Below are positions 9,411 through 19,091 of a DNA stretch of 64,000 bases, piece by piece. The stretch spans positions 101,750 to 165,749 of the forward strand of contig CALMJK010000018.1 of assembly GCA_937864225.1 (NCBI GenBank), written 5' to 3'. The notes under the pieces were generated by a model. It saw nothing but the letters and a program-made list of their open reading frames with translations. It did no database searches and was not told where the DNA came from. The stretch's first letter is position 1, and every line of letters begins with the position of its first letter. Made by a program: the position numbers and the translations under genes. Origin of the DNA: an uncultured bacterium. GTDB lineage: Bacteria; Krumholzibacteriota; Krumholzibacteriia; LZORAL124-64-63.

Positions 9411-10880
9411 ATGACGCCCGATCGCGCCACACCCGCTCCGACCACCGCCTCCCTCGCCGCCGCCGCCGACCGCGAGAAGCGCGCCGTTGCGCTCGGCTCC
9501 GTGGTCGGCGCCGTCGTCCTGACCGGCCTGAAGGTTGTCGTGGGCGTCGCGACGGGCAGTCTCGGCATTTTGTCGGAGGCGCTGCACTCCGCGCTCGATC
9601 TCGTGGCGGCCGTGATCACGCTGCTGGCCGTGCGCGCGTCGGGGCGCCCGGCCGACACCAGACACACGTACGGCCACGGCAAGATCGAAAACCTTTCGGC
9701 CCTGTTCGAGACGTTCCTTCTGCTGGTCACCTGCGTCTGGATCGTCGTCGAGGCGGTCGAGCGGCTCTTCTTCAAACACGTCGAGGTGGATCCGTCTCTC
9801 TGGGCCTTCGGGGTCATGGCGGTGTCGATCGCAGTCGACTGGACGCGTTCGCGCGCGCTATTGCGCGCCGCGAAGAAGCACGACAGCCAGGCGCTCGAAG
9901 CGGACGCTCTGCACTTTTCGACCGACATCTGGTCGTCGTCGGTCGTGATCGTGGGTTTGGCGGCCGTGCTCGTCGCGGAGCGGACCGGGCTGGCCTGGCT
10001 GCGGCGGGCCGACGCTCTGGCGGCGCTGGCCGTGGCGGGCATCGTCGTGTGGGTGAGCATCCGGCTCGGTCGGCGCACGATCGCCGACCTGCTCGACGAA
10101 GTGTCGGCGGGCGCGCAAGACCAGGTGCGCGCGGCCCTACGGCTGCCGGGCGTGGTCGAGGTGGGGCGCGTGCGGTTGCGCCGCAGCGGACCCGAGGCCT
10201 TCGCCGACGTCACCCTGCGGGTCGCGCCCGGCACGACGCTCGAGCGCGGTCACGCGATCGCGGACGCCGCGGAAGCGGCGGTGCGCGCCCTGCGGCCCGG
10301 GGCGGACGTCGTGGTGCACGTCGAGCCGGCCAGCGCCCCGGCCGCCCTGCCCGGCGACCTCCTGCCCCCGCTCGTGCGCGAGGCGGCGGCGCGCGCCGGG
10401 ATCGCCGTCCACGACATCCATGCCCACGACGTGCTCGGCAGCCGCTCCGTCGAACTTCACCTCGAGGTGAGCGAGTCCGACACCGTCGCCACGGCCCACG
10501 AGCGGGCGACCGCGTTCGAGCGGGACCTGCGCGGGCGCGTTCCCGGCCTGGCGCGGATCGTCACGCATCTCGAGCCGACGCCGCCCGGAGCGCCGGCGCA
10601 GTTGAGCGCCGCCGAAGTGCTCCGGGCCCTGCGCGACCTCTCGCTCGATCACGCCGGGCGCTGGCTCCCGCACGACGTCGTGGTTCGCCAGAGCGAGGCG
10701 GGACCGGTGGTCTCGCTGCACTGCACCCTGGACGCCGATCTTGCCATCACCGCCGCGCATGAACTCACCGAGCGGATGGAGCAAGGCCTGCGCGAGCGCT
10801 TGCCGGGCGTGGCGCGCGTGGTCATCCACGTGGAGCCGCCGGAGGCGGGTCCTCCGGATCGCCCCGCCGCCAATTTGTAG
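9411..10880 (+). CDS. Cation diffusion facilitator (CDF) metal exporter with a long C-terminal region
   Basis: 489 residues. Six hydrophobic segments lie in the first 210 residues, with the transport-site pair HSALD in TM2 and HFSTD in TM5, the HxxxD/HxxxD arrangement of Zn/Cd-type CDF proteins. A cytoplasmic metallochaperone-like domain follows (GVVEVGRVRLR...DVTLRV). Unlike ordinary CDFs of about 300 residues, this one continues with two further copies of the same alpha/beta domain (each with a DVVVHVEP or RIVTHLEP type strand, near residues 300, 390 and 480), giving three C-terminal repeats. It likely exports zinc or a similar divalent ion across the inner membrane. Confidence 0.88.
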   Translation: MTPDRATPAPTTASLAAAADREKRAVALGSVVGAVVLTGLKVVVGVATGSLGILSEALHSALDLVAAVITLLAVRASGRPADTRHTYGHGKIENLSALFETFLLLVTCVWIVVEAVERLFFKHVEVDPSLWAFGVMAVSIAVDWTRSRALLRAAKKHDSQALEADALHFSTDIWSSSVVIVGLAAVLVAERTGLAWLRRADALAALAVAGIVVWVSIRLGRRTIADLLDEVSAGAQDQVRAALRLPGVVEVGRVRLRRSGPEAFADVTLRVAPGTTLERGHAIADAAEAAVRALRPGADVVVHVEPASAPAALPGDLLPPLVREAAARAGIAVHDIHAHDVLGSRSVELHLEVSESDTVATAHERATAFERDLRGRVPGLARIVTHLEPTPPGAPAQLSAAEVLRALRDLSLDHAGRWLPHDVVVRQSEAGPVVSLHCTLDADLAITAAHELTERMEQGLRERLPGVARVVIHVEPPEAGPPDRPAANL

Positions 10881-10938
10881 CGCAGGGTCCCGGGGCGCGC
10901 GGGGCCGTCGCCGGTCGCGCGCAGGTGACGGGGCCAGC

Positions 10939-11412
10939 TCAACGGTAGGCCGATTTCAACGCTCCCCAGCTGGGCGCAGCGCCCGGCGTCGAATCGCAGC
11001 CGTCACGAGCGGGTTCGTTCGCGGTCGAATCGCCGGATTGGCCGGAATCGGACACGACGACGGGCAAGGAGTACTCGCGCCACGCTCTGGTCTCGTACTC
11101 GAACCACCGCAAGGTGAGGCTGTACTCGCCGGCCGGCGCGTTCTCAATGCTCACTCCCAGGTCGAAGCAGCACTCGCAATCGCACGGAATGAATTGGATC
11201 TCCGTTTCCGTGACCAGCATGCCGCCGGCAACGCTCTCCACGGCGTAGGTGAAATCCGAGCAGCAGTTGTAATGGGCGGCGTCGTGACCGAGGCGGATCG
11301 TGGCTTCGACCACGCTCGCATAGACTAGGTCCTCGTCGCACGGCGGATGCTGCGCGGCGGCGGCGGGGCAGAGAGCCAGCGTCGCCAGCACGGACAACAG
11401 GGTCGGCCTCAT
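10939..11412 (-). CDS. Small secreted Cys-rich protein, unrecognised
   Basis: 157 residues with a signal peptide (cleavage after about residue 20, AAAAQ). The mature protein has clustered cysteines (HYNCCSDF, then CDCECCFD) separated by about 30 residues, suggesting disulfides or a metal site, within a beta-rich domain that has FTYAVESV and YSLTLRWFEYET strands. It ends SWGALKSAYR, a short terminal motif I associate with exported proteins of FCB-type bacteria, but I cannot assign a sorting system. The start at 11412 follows GAGAGG. Function unknown. Confidence 0.7.
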   Translation of the reverse strand: MRPTLLSVLATLALCPAAAAQHPPCDEDLVYASVVEATIRLGHDAAHYNCCSDFTYAVESVAGGMLVTETEIQFIPCDCECCFDLGVSIENAPAGEYSLTLRWFEYETRAWREYSLPVVVSDSGQSGDSTANEPARDGCDSTPGAAPSWGALKSAYR

Positions 11413-11602
11413 GGGACAACCTCTCGAACCAGGGGCGGGTCCTGTCCTGAATGTTAGGAAATCCGGACAGGCGTGGCAATCACTTGGGCGCTTGACACGC
11501 GCGTATGCTCCCCTTGGCCACGACCGGCATGACAACATGTCAGGAGAGGATGTCACGGCCGGACCCAGAGTCGGCCGCTCGCGTCGGCGCCGGGCGCCGT
11601 TT

Positions 11603-11630
11603 TTGCTATTTCATTGTCACACAATAAAAT
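11603..11630 (+). promoter_or_regulatory. Possible promoter for clpB
   Basis: TTGCTA at 11603-11608, a 16-base spacer and TAAAAT at 11625-11630, in an AT-rich island of otherwise very GC-rich DNA about 130 bases before clpB. I see no CIRCE inverted repeat, so heat-shock control is not demonstrated. Confidence 0.35.
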
Positions 11631-11760
11631 ATACCATCAGATCTGTTCACTCCAAATTGTCGGTTCCCGGCACGCGATCTGCATTATTGTCCCAGATGAC
11701 CCGGTTCGGCCGCCCTTCTGTCGAGGACCGGGTCCCCGGGGAAGACCAGAGGAGATCCCG

Positions 11761-14400
11761 ATGAAGAACTTCACCGTCAACGCCGCCGAGCTGCTGCAGA
11801 AGGCCCAGGGCAAGGCCTACGAGATGGGCCATCCGGAGCTGGAGCCGGTGCACGTCCTGTGGGCGATGCTGGCCGCGCCCGGCCTGGCCTCCCAGACGCT
11901 GCGCGCCCTCGAGCGCGATCCGCAGCTGATCGCCCGCACCGTGGAGCAGGAGCTGAAATCGCTGCCGGTGGCGCGGACGAAGGAGGTCCCGGGCGCCAGC
12001 CCGGAGCTGCAGAAGCTGCTGCTGGAGGCCGGCAGCCTGGCGCAGAAGAAGACCGGCGGCATGGCCGGCACGCGTGAGCTGCTGCTGGCGCTGGCCGCCG
12101 ACAAGGGGCGCGCCGGCAGCGTGCTGCGCGCCTTCGACGTCACGCCGGACAAGGTCGCGCAGGCCCTGGAGCAGACGGGCGCCGCGGACGCGGCGTACCA
12201 GGGCGACGACGAGGGCGAGGCGGGAGGCGCGCAGCAGTCCGCTCTCGACCAGTACGCGCGCGATCTTTGCGCGCTCGCCCGCGCCGGGAAGATCGACCCG
12301 GTCATCGGGCGCGACGAGGAGATCCGTCGCGTCGTGCAGATCCTCAGCCGCCGCACCAAGAACAACCCCGTGCTCGTGGGCTCGCCCGGCGTGGGCAAGA
12401 CCGCCGTCGTGGAGGGGCTCGCGCGGCGGCTCGTGGAGGGGGACGTGCCCGAGGGGCTCAAGGGCAAACGCCTGCTGGCGCTGGACATGGGCGCGCTCGT
12501 GGCTGGCACGAAGTACCGCGGGGAGTTCGAGGACCGCCTCAAGAAGGTCGTGAAGGAGGTCGTCGAGCGGGAGGGCGAGATCCTGCTCTTCATCGATGAG
12601 ATGCACACCCTCGTGGGCGCGGGCGCGGCGGAGGGCGCGATCGATGCCTCGAACATCCTCAAGCCGGCCCTGGCGCGCGGCGAACTGCACTGCGTCGGGG
12701 CGACCACCCTGGACGAGTACCGGCAGCACATCGAGCGGGATCCGGCGCTCGAGAGGCGCTTCCAGCCGGTGAGCGTGGAGGAGCCGGCGGCCGAGCAGGC
12801 CATCGCCATCCTGCGCGGCCTCAAGGAGAAGTACGAGGTGCATCACGGCATCCGCGTCTCCGACGCCGCGATCGTCGCGGCCGTCAAGCTGTCGCAGCGC
12901 TACATCAGCGACCGCATGCTGCCGGACAAGGCGATCGACCTCATGGACGAGGCCGCGTCGCGCCTGCGCATGGAGATCGACTCCGTGCCGGCCGAGGTGG
13001 ACGACCTGCAACGGCGCATCAGCGGGCTCGAGATCGAGCGGCTCGCCCTGGGCAAGGAGACCGAGAAGTCGGCCGTCGCGCGCCGCGAGACGATCGACCA
13101 CCAGCTCCAGGAGCTGCGCGAGGAGCTGGCGGTCCTGCGCGCGCGCTGGGAAGAGGAGAGGGAGGCGATCGATGCCATCCGCGGACTGCAGGCGCAGCAG
13201 GAGCGGCTCGGCGTCGAGATGGAGGACGCGGAGCGGCGCGGCGACCTCGCGCGGGCGGCGGAGCTCAAGTACGGCCGCCGGCGGCAGCTGGAGCAGCAGA
13301 TCGCCGAGGCGCGCGGACGCCTGGCCGCTATCCAAGGCGAGGCGCCCCTGCTGAAGGAAGAGGTCGGCGAGGACGACATCGCCGAACTGGTCGCGAAGTG
13401 GACCGGCATCCCGGCGCGCCGCCTCGTCGAGGACGAGGCGCAGCGCCTGCGCGAGCTCGAGGTGCGGCTCGCGGCGCGGGTCGTGGGGCAGGACCCCGCC
13501 GTCGAGCGCGTCGCGCGCACGGTCCGGCGCTCGCGCGCCGGCCTGACCGACCGCAACCGTCCCCTCGGCTCCTTCCTCTTTCTCGGGCCGACGGGGGTGG
13601 GCAAGACCGAGCTCGTGAAGGCGCTGGCCGCCGAACTGTTCGGCGACGAGAAGCAGCTCGTGCGGCTCGACATGTCGGAGTACATGGAGCGGCACGCAGT
13701 CGCGCGCATGATCGGCGCCCCGCCGGGATACGTCGGCCACGAGGCTGGGGGGCAGCTGACCGAGGCGATCCGCCGCCACCCGTACAGCGTGATCCTGCTC
13801 GACGAGGTCGAGAAGGCGCATCCCGAGGTCATGAACGTCCTGCTGCAGCTGCTCGACGACGGGCGGCTGACCGACGGCAAGGGCCGCGTCGTGGACTTCC
13901 GCAACACGCTGGTCGTGATGACGTCGAACCTCTGCCAGGAAGCGGCGTACGAACCGCGCCCGGACGCCTCCGCGGACGAGGAGCGCGACGCCGAGAAGCG
14001 GCTGCTCTCCGATCTCGCCCAGGTGTTCCGGCCCGAGTTCCTCAACCGCGTCGACGGCATCGTGCGCTTCCACTCCCTGACGAAGCCGCTCATCGAGCGC
14101 ATCGTGCGCCTCGAGCTGGCCAAGGTGAGCCGCTCCCTCGGCGAACAGGACCTGTCGCTCGAGGCAGAGCCGGCCGCCGTGGCGCGTCTGGCGGAACTGG
14201 GGTGGGACCCGGTCTTCGGCGCGCGGCCCGTCAAACGCGTCATCCAGCGCGAAGTGCAGGACCGCGTCGCGGACCTGATCCTCGCCGGCGGGGCGCGCCC
14301 CGAGCAGCTGCTCGTGCTGGGCGTCGCGGGCGACGATTTCACGCTCAGGGCGGTGGAGGCGCCGCGCGTGAAGACGGACCCGGCCGGCTCCGGCGGGTGA
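11761..14400 (+). CDS. clpB: ClpB disaggregase
   Basis: 879 residues, typical ClpB length. Order of parts: N-terminal double Clp repeat (residues 1-150), first AAA+ module with Walker A GSPGVGKT near residue 207 and Walker B LLFIDEMH, a long coiled-coil middle domain rich in Glu/Arg (about 400-530, the ClpB hallmark that separates it from ClpA/C), then the second AAA+ module with GPTGVGKT near residue 610 and sensor region GARPVKR. It threads aggregated proteins with the help of DnaK. The ATG at 11761 directly follows a GGAGATCCCG site; a frame extending upstream to 11614 lacks family similarity. Confidence 0.95.
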   Translation: MKNFTVNAAELLQKAQGKAYEMGHPELEPVHVLWAMLAAPGLASQTLRALERDPQLIARTVEQELKSLPVARTKEVPGASPELQKLLLEAGSLAQKKTGGMAGTRELLLALAADKGRAGSVLRAFDVTPDKVAQALEQTGAADAAYQGDDEGEAGGAQQSALDQYARDLCALARAGKIDPVIGRDEEIRRVVQILSRRTKNNPVLVGSPGVGKTAVVEGLARRLVEGDVPEGLKGKRLLALDMGALVAGTKYRGEFEDRLKKVVKEVVEREGEILLFIDEMHTLVGAGAAEGAIDASNILKPALARGELHCVGATTLDEYRQHIERDPALERRFQPVSVEEPAAEQAIAILRGLKEKYEVHHGIRVSDAAIVAAVKLSQRYISDRMLPDKAIDLMDEAASRLRMEIDSVPAEVDDLQRRISGLEIERLALGKETEKSAVARRETIDHQLQELREELAVLRARWEEEREAIDAIRGLQAQQERLGVEMEDAERRGDLARAAELKYGRRRQLEQQIAEARGRLAAIQGEAPLLKEEVGEDDIAELVAKWTGIPARRLVEDEAQRLRELEVRLAARVVGQDPAVERVARTVRRSRAGLTDRNRPLGSFLFLGPTGVGKTELVKALAAELFGDEKQLVRLDMSEYMERHAVARMIGAPPGYVGHEAGGQLTEAIRRHPYSVILLDEVEKAHPEVMNVLLQLLDDGRLTDGKGRVVDFRNTLVVMTSNLCQEAAYEPRPDASADEERDAEKRLLSDLAQVFRPEFLNRVDGIVRFHSLTKPLIERIVRLELAKVSRSLGEQDLSLEAEPAAVARLAELGWDPVFGARPVKRVIQREVQDRVADLILAGGARPEQLLVLGVAGDDFTLRAVEAPRVKTDPAGSGG

Positions 14401-14483
14401 ACTTTTTCCCCCGCCGCCCGTATGAACCATCCCCCCGACACCGTCCGGAGCGTTCTGTCCAGCGCAGCTTGCGGAGGTGGCGG

Positions 14484-16823
14484 ATGAGCCCCAATCACGA
14501 CCGGCCCCGTGCGATTGTCCCGCTTCAGACGATCCTCGCCTTGCTGACGCTCCTCGGCGGCGGCGCTGCGGCCGTGGCCGCCGACGCGCCGCTCTTTCGC
14601 CCGGAAATGGCGGTGTCGCGCGCCGCGGGCGACATCCGCGTCGACGGGCTGCTCACGGACGCCGGTTGGCGCGCGGCGGCCCGCACCGATCGGTTCGTGG
14701 AGCGGTCGCCGGGCGAGAACATCGCGCCGCAAGCCAGGACCGAGGCGTACCTGACGTACGACGACGACAACCTCTACGTCGGCTTCATCTGCGCGGATCG
14801 GCCGGCCGACCTGCGCGCGACGATGTGCCAACGCGACCAATACGAGGCCGACGACGCGGCCGGCGTGCAGATCGACACCTTCGGCGACGCCACATGGGCC
14901 TACGAGTTCTACGTCAACCCGTACGGGATCCAGCGCGACGTGATGTGGACGAGCGTGCACGGCCCCGATTCGGGCTTCGACATGGTCTGGAACGCCGCGG
15001 CCCGCGTCACCGAGACCGGATACGTCGTGGAGATGGCCATCCCGCTCGCCGGCCTGCGCTTCCCCAACCACGACATCCAGAACTGGCGCCTGAACTTCAC
15101 GCGGGTCCACCCGCGGGAGAGCTATCGCCTCTACTCGTGGGCTGCCTACGATCGCAACGAGCAGTGCGGACCCTGTCAGTGGGGCACGGTCACCGGCATC
15201 AGCGGCGTGCGTCCCGGCAAGGGGCTCGAACTGCTGCCTTCCTTTGTCTGCTACCAGACCGGCAACATCGCGGACCAGTTGGACGCGACCTCCGGCTTCG
15301 ACAACCGCGACCCGGAGGGCCAGCTCTCCTTCGGAGCCAAGTACTCCGTCTCGTCCGATTTCACGGTCGAGGCGGCGGCGAACCCCGACTTCAGCCAGAT
15401 CGAGGCGGACGCGGCCCAGATCAACGTCAACACGCCCATCGTGCAGCAGTACCCCGAGCGGCGGCCCTTCTTTCAGGAGGGGAACGACCTGTTCCGCACG
15501 CTCTTCAACTCGTTCTACACCCGCATGGTCAACGACCCGCAGCTGGCCGCCAAGAGCACCGCGCGTTGGGAGCGCAACAGCCTGGGCTTCATGCTGGCGC
15601 GCGACGAGCACTCACCGTACATCGTGCCCACCGAGGAGCGCAGTTACAGCGCCGCGCCCGGCCGCTCCACGGTCACGGTGCTGCGGGGCCTGCGCAGCGT
15701 GGGCGCCAATTCCCGGATCGGCTTCATGGGCACCGATCGCCGCTACGACGCCGGCGGCTCCGGGACGATCCTGGCCGCCGACTTCAACCTGCGCCTGTCC
15801 AGCGCCTACAGCTGGGTGGGCCAGTGGATCTACAGCCACACGGCGGAGCCCGAGGGCATCGTCATCAGCCCCGGCACGACCTTCGCCGACGGCCGGCACA
15901 CGGTCGACCTCGACGGGGAATCCTATTCCGGCGTGGCGTTCATCACCGAGCTGCGGCGGCGCTCCCGCCATTGGAACCTCGTGCTCGACTACAACCAGCT
16001 CGCCCCCACGTACCGGACCCAGACCGGCTACGATCCCTGGAACGACCAGCGCAACGCCTTCGTGAACACCAGCTACACCTTCCTGCGCGAGGGCGGCCTG
16101 CTTGAGAGCGTCACGCCGGCCGTGTATGTGGACGGCCGCTGGGACAGGGACGGGGCGCGCAAGTGGCGGCACGCCTTGGGCCAGGTCACGGTCCAGCTCC
16201 GCCGCGCGCAGACACAGCTGAACTGCGGCTACATCGTGGGCCAGGAGAAGTGGGGCGGCGTGGAATTCGACGATCTCTACAGCGTGCGCCTCGGTCTGAA
16301 CGCGCGTCCCTCCGACGCCTTCGGTTGCGCCGTGGGCGGCAGCTTCGGGCGCGGCCCGGCGCTCGGCACGCTCGGGCTGGGCAACGAAACCAGCCTGTCG
16401 GTGGCGATGGAGTTCAAGCCGCTGGACCGCCTGATCATCGAGCCGACGTTCGATTACATCCGCAGCGAGGACGCCGCGACTGGTGACTTCCTGTTCAGGC
16501 AGACGATCGTCCGCGCCCGCGTGCGCCTGCAAGTCGATCCGCGCCTGTCGCTGCGCCTGGTCGTCCAGCACAACGACACCGTGGACCCGGTGGCGCGCGA
16601 TTACGCCCAGACGGGCGAGTTCCCTCTGTACCACATGTACTATGGCCGCAAGTGGGAGGTGGACCCGCTGTTGACCTACCGCCTCAATTCCTTCTCGGTG
16701 TTCTATCTCGGTTCGACCTACGACTACCGGGACTTCAACGCGGCGTTCCCAGACCTGCCGCCGGATCGGCGCCTGACCGAGCGGCAGTTCTTCACGAAGA
16801 TCCAGTACCTGTTCCAGGTGTGA
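14484..16823 (+). CDS. Exported DUF5916-like outer-membrane protein with N-terminal carbohydrate-binding-like domain
   Basis: 779 residues, starting at an ATG seven bases after GGAGG, with a signal peptide ending near residue 34. Residues about 45-210 form a CBM9-like beta sandwich (IRVDGLLTDAGW, TYDDDNLYVGFICADRP, WAYEFYVNPYG), as in the N-terminal domain of DUF5916 proteins. The rest has alternating amphipathic strands with many aromatic residues (RLSSAYSWVGQWIYSHT, KFKPL-type turns) and ends in a terminal aromatic strand TKIQYLFQV, as expected for an outer-membrane beta barrel. The substrate is unknown; glycan or protein binding is inference. It follows clpB by 83 bases but is functionally unrelated. 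Confidence 0.75.
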   Translation: MSPNHDRPRAIVPLQTILALLTLLGGGAAAVAADAPLFRPEMAVSRAAGDIRVDGLLTDAGWRAAARTDRFVERSPGENIAPQARTEAYLTYDDDNLYVGFICADRPADLRATMCQRDQYEADDAAGVQIDTFGDATWAYEFYVNPYGIQRDVMWTSVHGPDSGFDMVWNAAARVTETGYVVEMAIPLAGLRFPNHDIQNWRLNFTRVHPRESYRLYSWAAYDRNEQCGPCQWGTVTGISGVRPGKGLELLPSFVCYQTGNIADQLDATSGFDNRDPEGQLSFGAKYSVSSDFTVEAAANPDFSQIEADAAQINVNTPIVQQYPERRPFFQEGNDLFRTLFNSFYTRMVNDPQLAAKSTARWERNSLGFMLARDEHSPYIVPTEERSYSAAPGRSTVTVLRGLRSVGANSRIGFMGTDRRYDAGGSGTILAADFNLRLSSAYSWVGQWIYSHTAEPEGIVISPGTTFADGRHTVDLDGESYSGVAFITELRRRSRHWNLVLDYNQLAPTYRTQTGYDPWNDQRNAFVNTSYTFLREGGLLESVTPAVYVDGRWDRDGARKWRHALGQVTVQLRRAQTQLNCGYIVGQEKWGGVEFDDLYSVRLGLNARPSDAFGCAVGGSFGRGPALGTLGLGNETSLSVAMEFKPLDRLIIEPTFDYIRSEDAATGDFLFRQTIVRARVRLQVDPRLSLRLVVQHNDTVDPVARDYAQTGEFPLYHMYYGRKWEVDPLLTYRLNSFSVFYLGSTYDYRDFNAAFPDLPPDRRLTERQFFTKIQYLFQV

Positions 16824-16983
16824 GAACCGGGCCGCGGGGCGGTTTCGCGGCCAAGGCGCGATATCCTACGGCGACACTCAGATTTTGACGCGGGCCTCCG
16901 CGGCTGCTAACCTTGGCGGCAGTCCGGGAGGCCCGCGATCGCCTCCTGCCCCGGTCCGCCCCGAAGCCGCAGGAGCCCCGCGC

Positions 16984-17778
16984 GTGAAACGGCTGCGCCT
17001 GGCCATGCAGTTGGCCGTCATGGTCGCCGCGGCGATGGCGGGCGTGCGGTTCGCCCTGGGCCGATCGGTGACCACGGTCGAGACGTATTGCCCCTTCGGC
17101 GGCCTCGAAACCGCCTACGCCTTCTTCACCCGCCAGCGCTTCACCTGCGCCGCGGGCGAGACGAACCTGGCCCTCTTCATCGCGCTGCTGGGCCTGACGC
17201 TCGTCGCGCGCAAGGCGTTCTGCGGCTGGGTCTGCCCGGTGGGAGCCCTCGCGGAGTGGGAAGGGAAGCTGGCGCGGCGGCTGTTCCGGCGCCCCGACCT
17301 CACGGGGGCCTGGCGGGTGCCCGCGCGCGCGGACCGGATGCTGCGCGTCGTCCTGCGCGCGGCCGTGCTTGCCCTCGTGCTGGGCGCCACCTGGACCACC
17401 GGCGAATTGGTCTTCCGGGGCTACGATCCCTATTATGTCCTGTTCAGCGCCCACGGGCACGACGTGAGGGCGTGGAGCTATGCCCTCTTGGGCGGCCTGA
17501 TGGTCTTGGGCCTGCTTTTGCCGATGGCCTGGTGCCGCTATCTCTGTCCCCTGGGCGCGGCGATCTGGCCCCTGTCCGCGGGCGGGTTGCTGCGGCTGGC
17601 GCGCGACGAGAGGACCTGCACGGCGTGCGGCGCCTGCGACCGGGCCTGCCCGCAGCTGATCGAGGTCTCGCGCGCCGGGATCGTGCGGTCCGGAGAGTGC
17701 ACGCTCTGCCTGGAGTGCACGGGCGCATGCCCGACGGACAGCGCGCTCGAGTTGCGCTGGGCGGGGGGCAAGCCGTGA
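16984..17778 (+). CDS. NapH/CcoG-like membrane polyferredoxin (4Fe-4S)
   Basis: About 264 residues from the GTG at 16984. An N-terminal helix is followed by the paired CPFGG and FCGWVCPVGAL motifs of the 4Fe-4S membrane family (NapH, CcoG, NosR C-terminus), more helices with WCRYLCPLGA, and two C-terminal ferredoxin clusters (CTACGACDRACP and CTLCLECTGACP). It would pass electrons between quinol or cytoplasmic donors and a periplasmic acceptor. The next gene overlaps its stop by three bases (GTGA), and a third metal-domain gene follows, so the set is an operon with a shared redox or metal role. An upstream start at 16885 would add a Pro-rich, unlikely extension. Confidence 0.82.
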   Translation: MKRLRLAMQLAVMVAAAMAGVRFALGRSVTTVETYCPFGGLETAYAFFTRQRFTCAAGETNLALFIALLGLTLVARKAFCGWVCPVGALAEWEGKLARRLFRRPDLTGAWRVPARADRMLRVVLRAAVLALVLGATWTTGELVFRGYDPYYVLFSAHGHDVRAWSYALLGGLMVLGLLLPMAWCRYLCPLGAAIWPLSAGGLLRLARDERTCTACGACDRACPQLIEVSRAGIVRSGECTLCLECTGACPTDSALELRWAGGKP

Positions 17779-18182
17779 GGGCGCCGGCGTGGATCGTGCC
17801 CGCGCTGGTGGTCGCGGCCGCCGCGGCGGGCGTCGGGGGCGCGCGGTTGCTGGCCGCGCCCAGCGTGGTGAGGGATTTCGCGGCACACGCGCCGGGAACG
17901 GCGACGCGCCGGGCGGTGTTCGTCGTGGACGGCGTGCGGTGCGTGGACACCGCGGAGCGCGCGGCCGGGCAGCTCGCGGGCGTCCCGGGCGCGATTCGGT
18001 TCACGGCGTGGGCGGCGCGGGCCAAGGTCGAGGTGACCTACGATCCGGCGGTCACCACGGCGGAGGCGCTCAGGGAGGCGATCGAGGGGCCCGTGCACGA
18101 CGATTCCACGGGCGAGTTCAGGTTCGGAGTATTCGCCGTTCGCGAAGTGAACGGCGTGGAGGTCGAGAGCATTCGCCGTTGA
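17775..18182 (+). CDS. Membrane-anchored HMA-like (heavy-metal-associated) protein
   Basis: 135 residues. One N-terminal transmembrane anchor (residues about 5-25) is followed by a ferredoxin-like HMA fold: VFVVDGVRCVDTAERAAGQL, then IRFTAWAARAKVEVTYDP and TTAEALREAIEGP. The usual metal motif C-x-x-C is reduced to a single Cys (RCVDT), so if it binds copper or mercury it does so with one thiol or as a dimer. The GTG start overlaps the TGA of the polyferredoxin gene, the strongest sign of translational coupling. The pairing suggests delivery or sensing of a metal, or of redox state, at the periplasmic face. Confidence 0.7.
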   Translation: MRAPAWIVPALVVAAAAAGVGGARLLAAPSVVRDFAAHAPGTATRRAVFVVDGVRCVDTAERAAGQLAGVPGAIRFTAWAARAKVEVTYDPAVTTAEALREAIEGPVHDDSTGEFRFGVFAVREVNGVEVESIRR

Positions 18183-18220
18183 GGCGAGGCCTGTTTCATC
18201 CGTTCCAGGAGGTCGAGCTG

Positions 18221-18637
18221 ATGCGCACCAAGATCCTCGTCCTGTCGGCGGCCATCACCATGCTTCTGCCGGCGGCCGCGGCCGTGGTCTTCGCCGAGGA
18301 CGCTCCCGCCAAGGAGAGCGCACCCGCCGCGCAGACCGCGATCTTCGCCGTGCCCAACTTGGCCGACGGCGCCGTGGTGAAGGAGCTCGCGCAGGCGCTG
18401 GCGAAAGAGAAGGGCGTCGTCGCCGCGAGAGCCGAGACCGAGTCGGGCAAGTTTCTCGTCACGTTCGAGTCGGGCAAAACCTGTCCCGGCACGCTGACCG
18501 CCGCCGTGACGAAGGTCGCGCCCGAGGCGAAGCTCGAGGGCGTGCGCGAGGCCGACGCCAAGGAAGCCGCGCGCAGCGGCTGCGGCAAGTGCCCCAGCAA
18601 GGCGTCGTGCCCGAAGAGCCAGAAGACCGCGGGCTGA
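18221..18637 (+). CDS. Secreted HMA-like protein with a Cys-rich tail
   Basis: 138 residues, AGGAGG site nine bases before the ATG, signal peptide ending near residue 25 (VVFAEDA). The middle repeats the HMA-type pattern (TAIFAVPNLADGAVVKELAQALAKEKGVVAARAE, shown in part, and a C-terminal TAAVTKVAPEAKLEGV helix) but lacks the C-x-x-C loop; one Cys lies in the GKTCPG turn. The last 20 residues are CGKCPSKASCPKSQ, a four-thiol tail that could hold metal. It is the third gene of the polyferredoxin/HMA operon, 38 bases after the previous stop. Specific function unknown. Confidence 0.65.
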   Translation: MRTKILVLSAAITMLLPAAAAVVFAEDAPAKESAPAAQTAIFAVPNLADGAVVKELAQALAKEKGVVAARAETESGKFLVTFESGKTCPGTLTAAVTKVAPEAKLEGVREADAKEAARSGCGKCPSKASCPKSQKTAG

Positions 18638-18674
18638 GCCGGACCTTGCCCGGTCCGGCGGCAAGGCTGAAAGC

Positions 18675-18699
18675 GAGGGCGGCGCGGCGCGCCGCCCTC
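18675..18699. terminator. Bidirectional-type hairpin between converging genes
   Basis: A perfect ten-base-pair GC stem (GAGGGCGGCG / CGCCGCCCTC) with a five-base loop, between the stop of the HMA-like gene (18637) and the stop of the converging small membrane protein (18720). A second short hairpin (CCGGACC/GGTCCGG) lies just upstream. The T-tract is short (CTTT), so termination is likely but not certain. Confidence 0.5.
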
Positions 18700-18719
18700 G
18701 GCTTTGCGGGCCGGTCCGG

Positions 18720-18968
18720 CTAGATCACGCGCTCGCGCCCGCGCTGGTCGCGCCGCCAGAGCCAGGCGCCCAGCGCGGCGAACCCGCCGATCAGGATCGC
18801 CGCCCGCAGCACGCGCAGCAGGGCGATAAACCAGGCGATGCCCAGGCCGAGCGCCGCCCACTGCACCCACCAGTCGCCGGGCGTCGTCAGCCAATTGATG
18901 ACCAACAGCAGGGCGAGGATGAAGGGGGCGGTGAAGAGGAATTTGACGTCGCGCAGGGTCTGGATCAC
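18720..18968 (-). CDS. Small two-helix membrane protein, unrecognised
   Basis: 82 residues from a GTG preceded by AGGAGG at correct spacing. A short basic-ended N-terminus (VIQTLRDVKFLFTAP) leads into two or three hydrophobic segments (about residues 15-30, 37-55 and 58-72) and a highly charged tail (WLWRRDQRGRERVI). Composition and ribosome site support a real gene although the family is unknown to me. The upstream region is shared with the diverging methyltransferase gene. Confidence 0.65.
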   Translation of the reverse strand: MIQTLRDVKFLFTAPFILALLLVINWLTTPGDWWVQWAALGLGIAWFIALLRVLRAAILIGGFAALGAWLWRRDQRGRERVI

Positions 18969-19091
18969 GTTCAGGCCTCCTGTTGGTCCATGGATGACGG
19001 ATTCTACCCGGGGAAGTTGCGGATTGTTCGCGGCCGCGCGCCCGCTGCGCGCGCCCGGCGGACGGGGTATGCTGCGGTCGGGGTGATCGCC

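Noticed and set aside
13398..14483. Plus-strand frame running upstream from the DUF5916-like gene through the end of clpB.
   Set aside because: It is the same frame as the real gene but the upstream part overlaps clpB and is Arg/Ala-rich; the ATG at 14484 has GGAGG and a signal peptide.
11647..15611. Very long minus-strand open frames opposite clpB and the DUF5916-like gene (more than 900 codons each).
   Set aside because: They are shadows of high-GC coding on the other strand: composition is His/Arg/Leu or Ser/Arg-rich, no ribosome sites, no domain; clpB and the barrel are unmistakable on plus.
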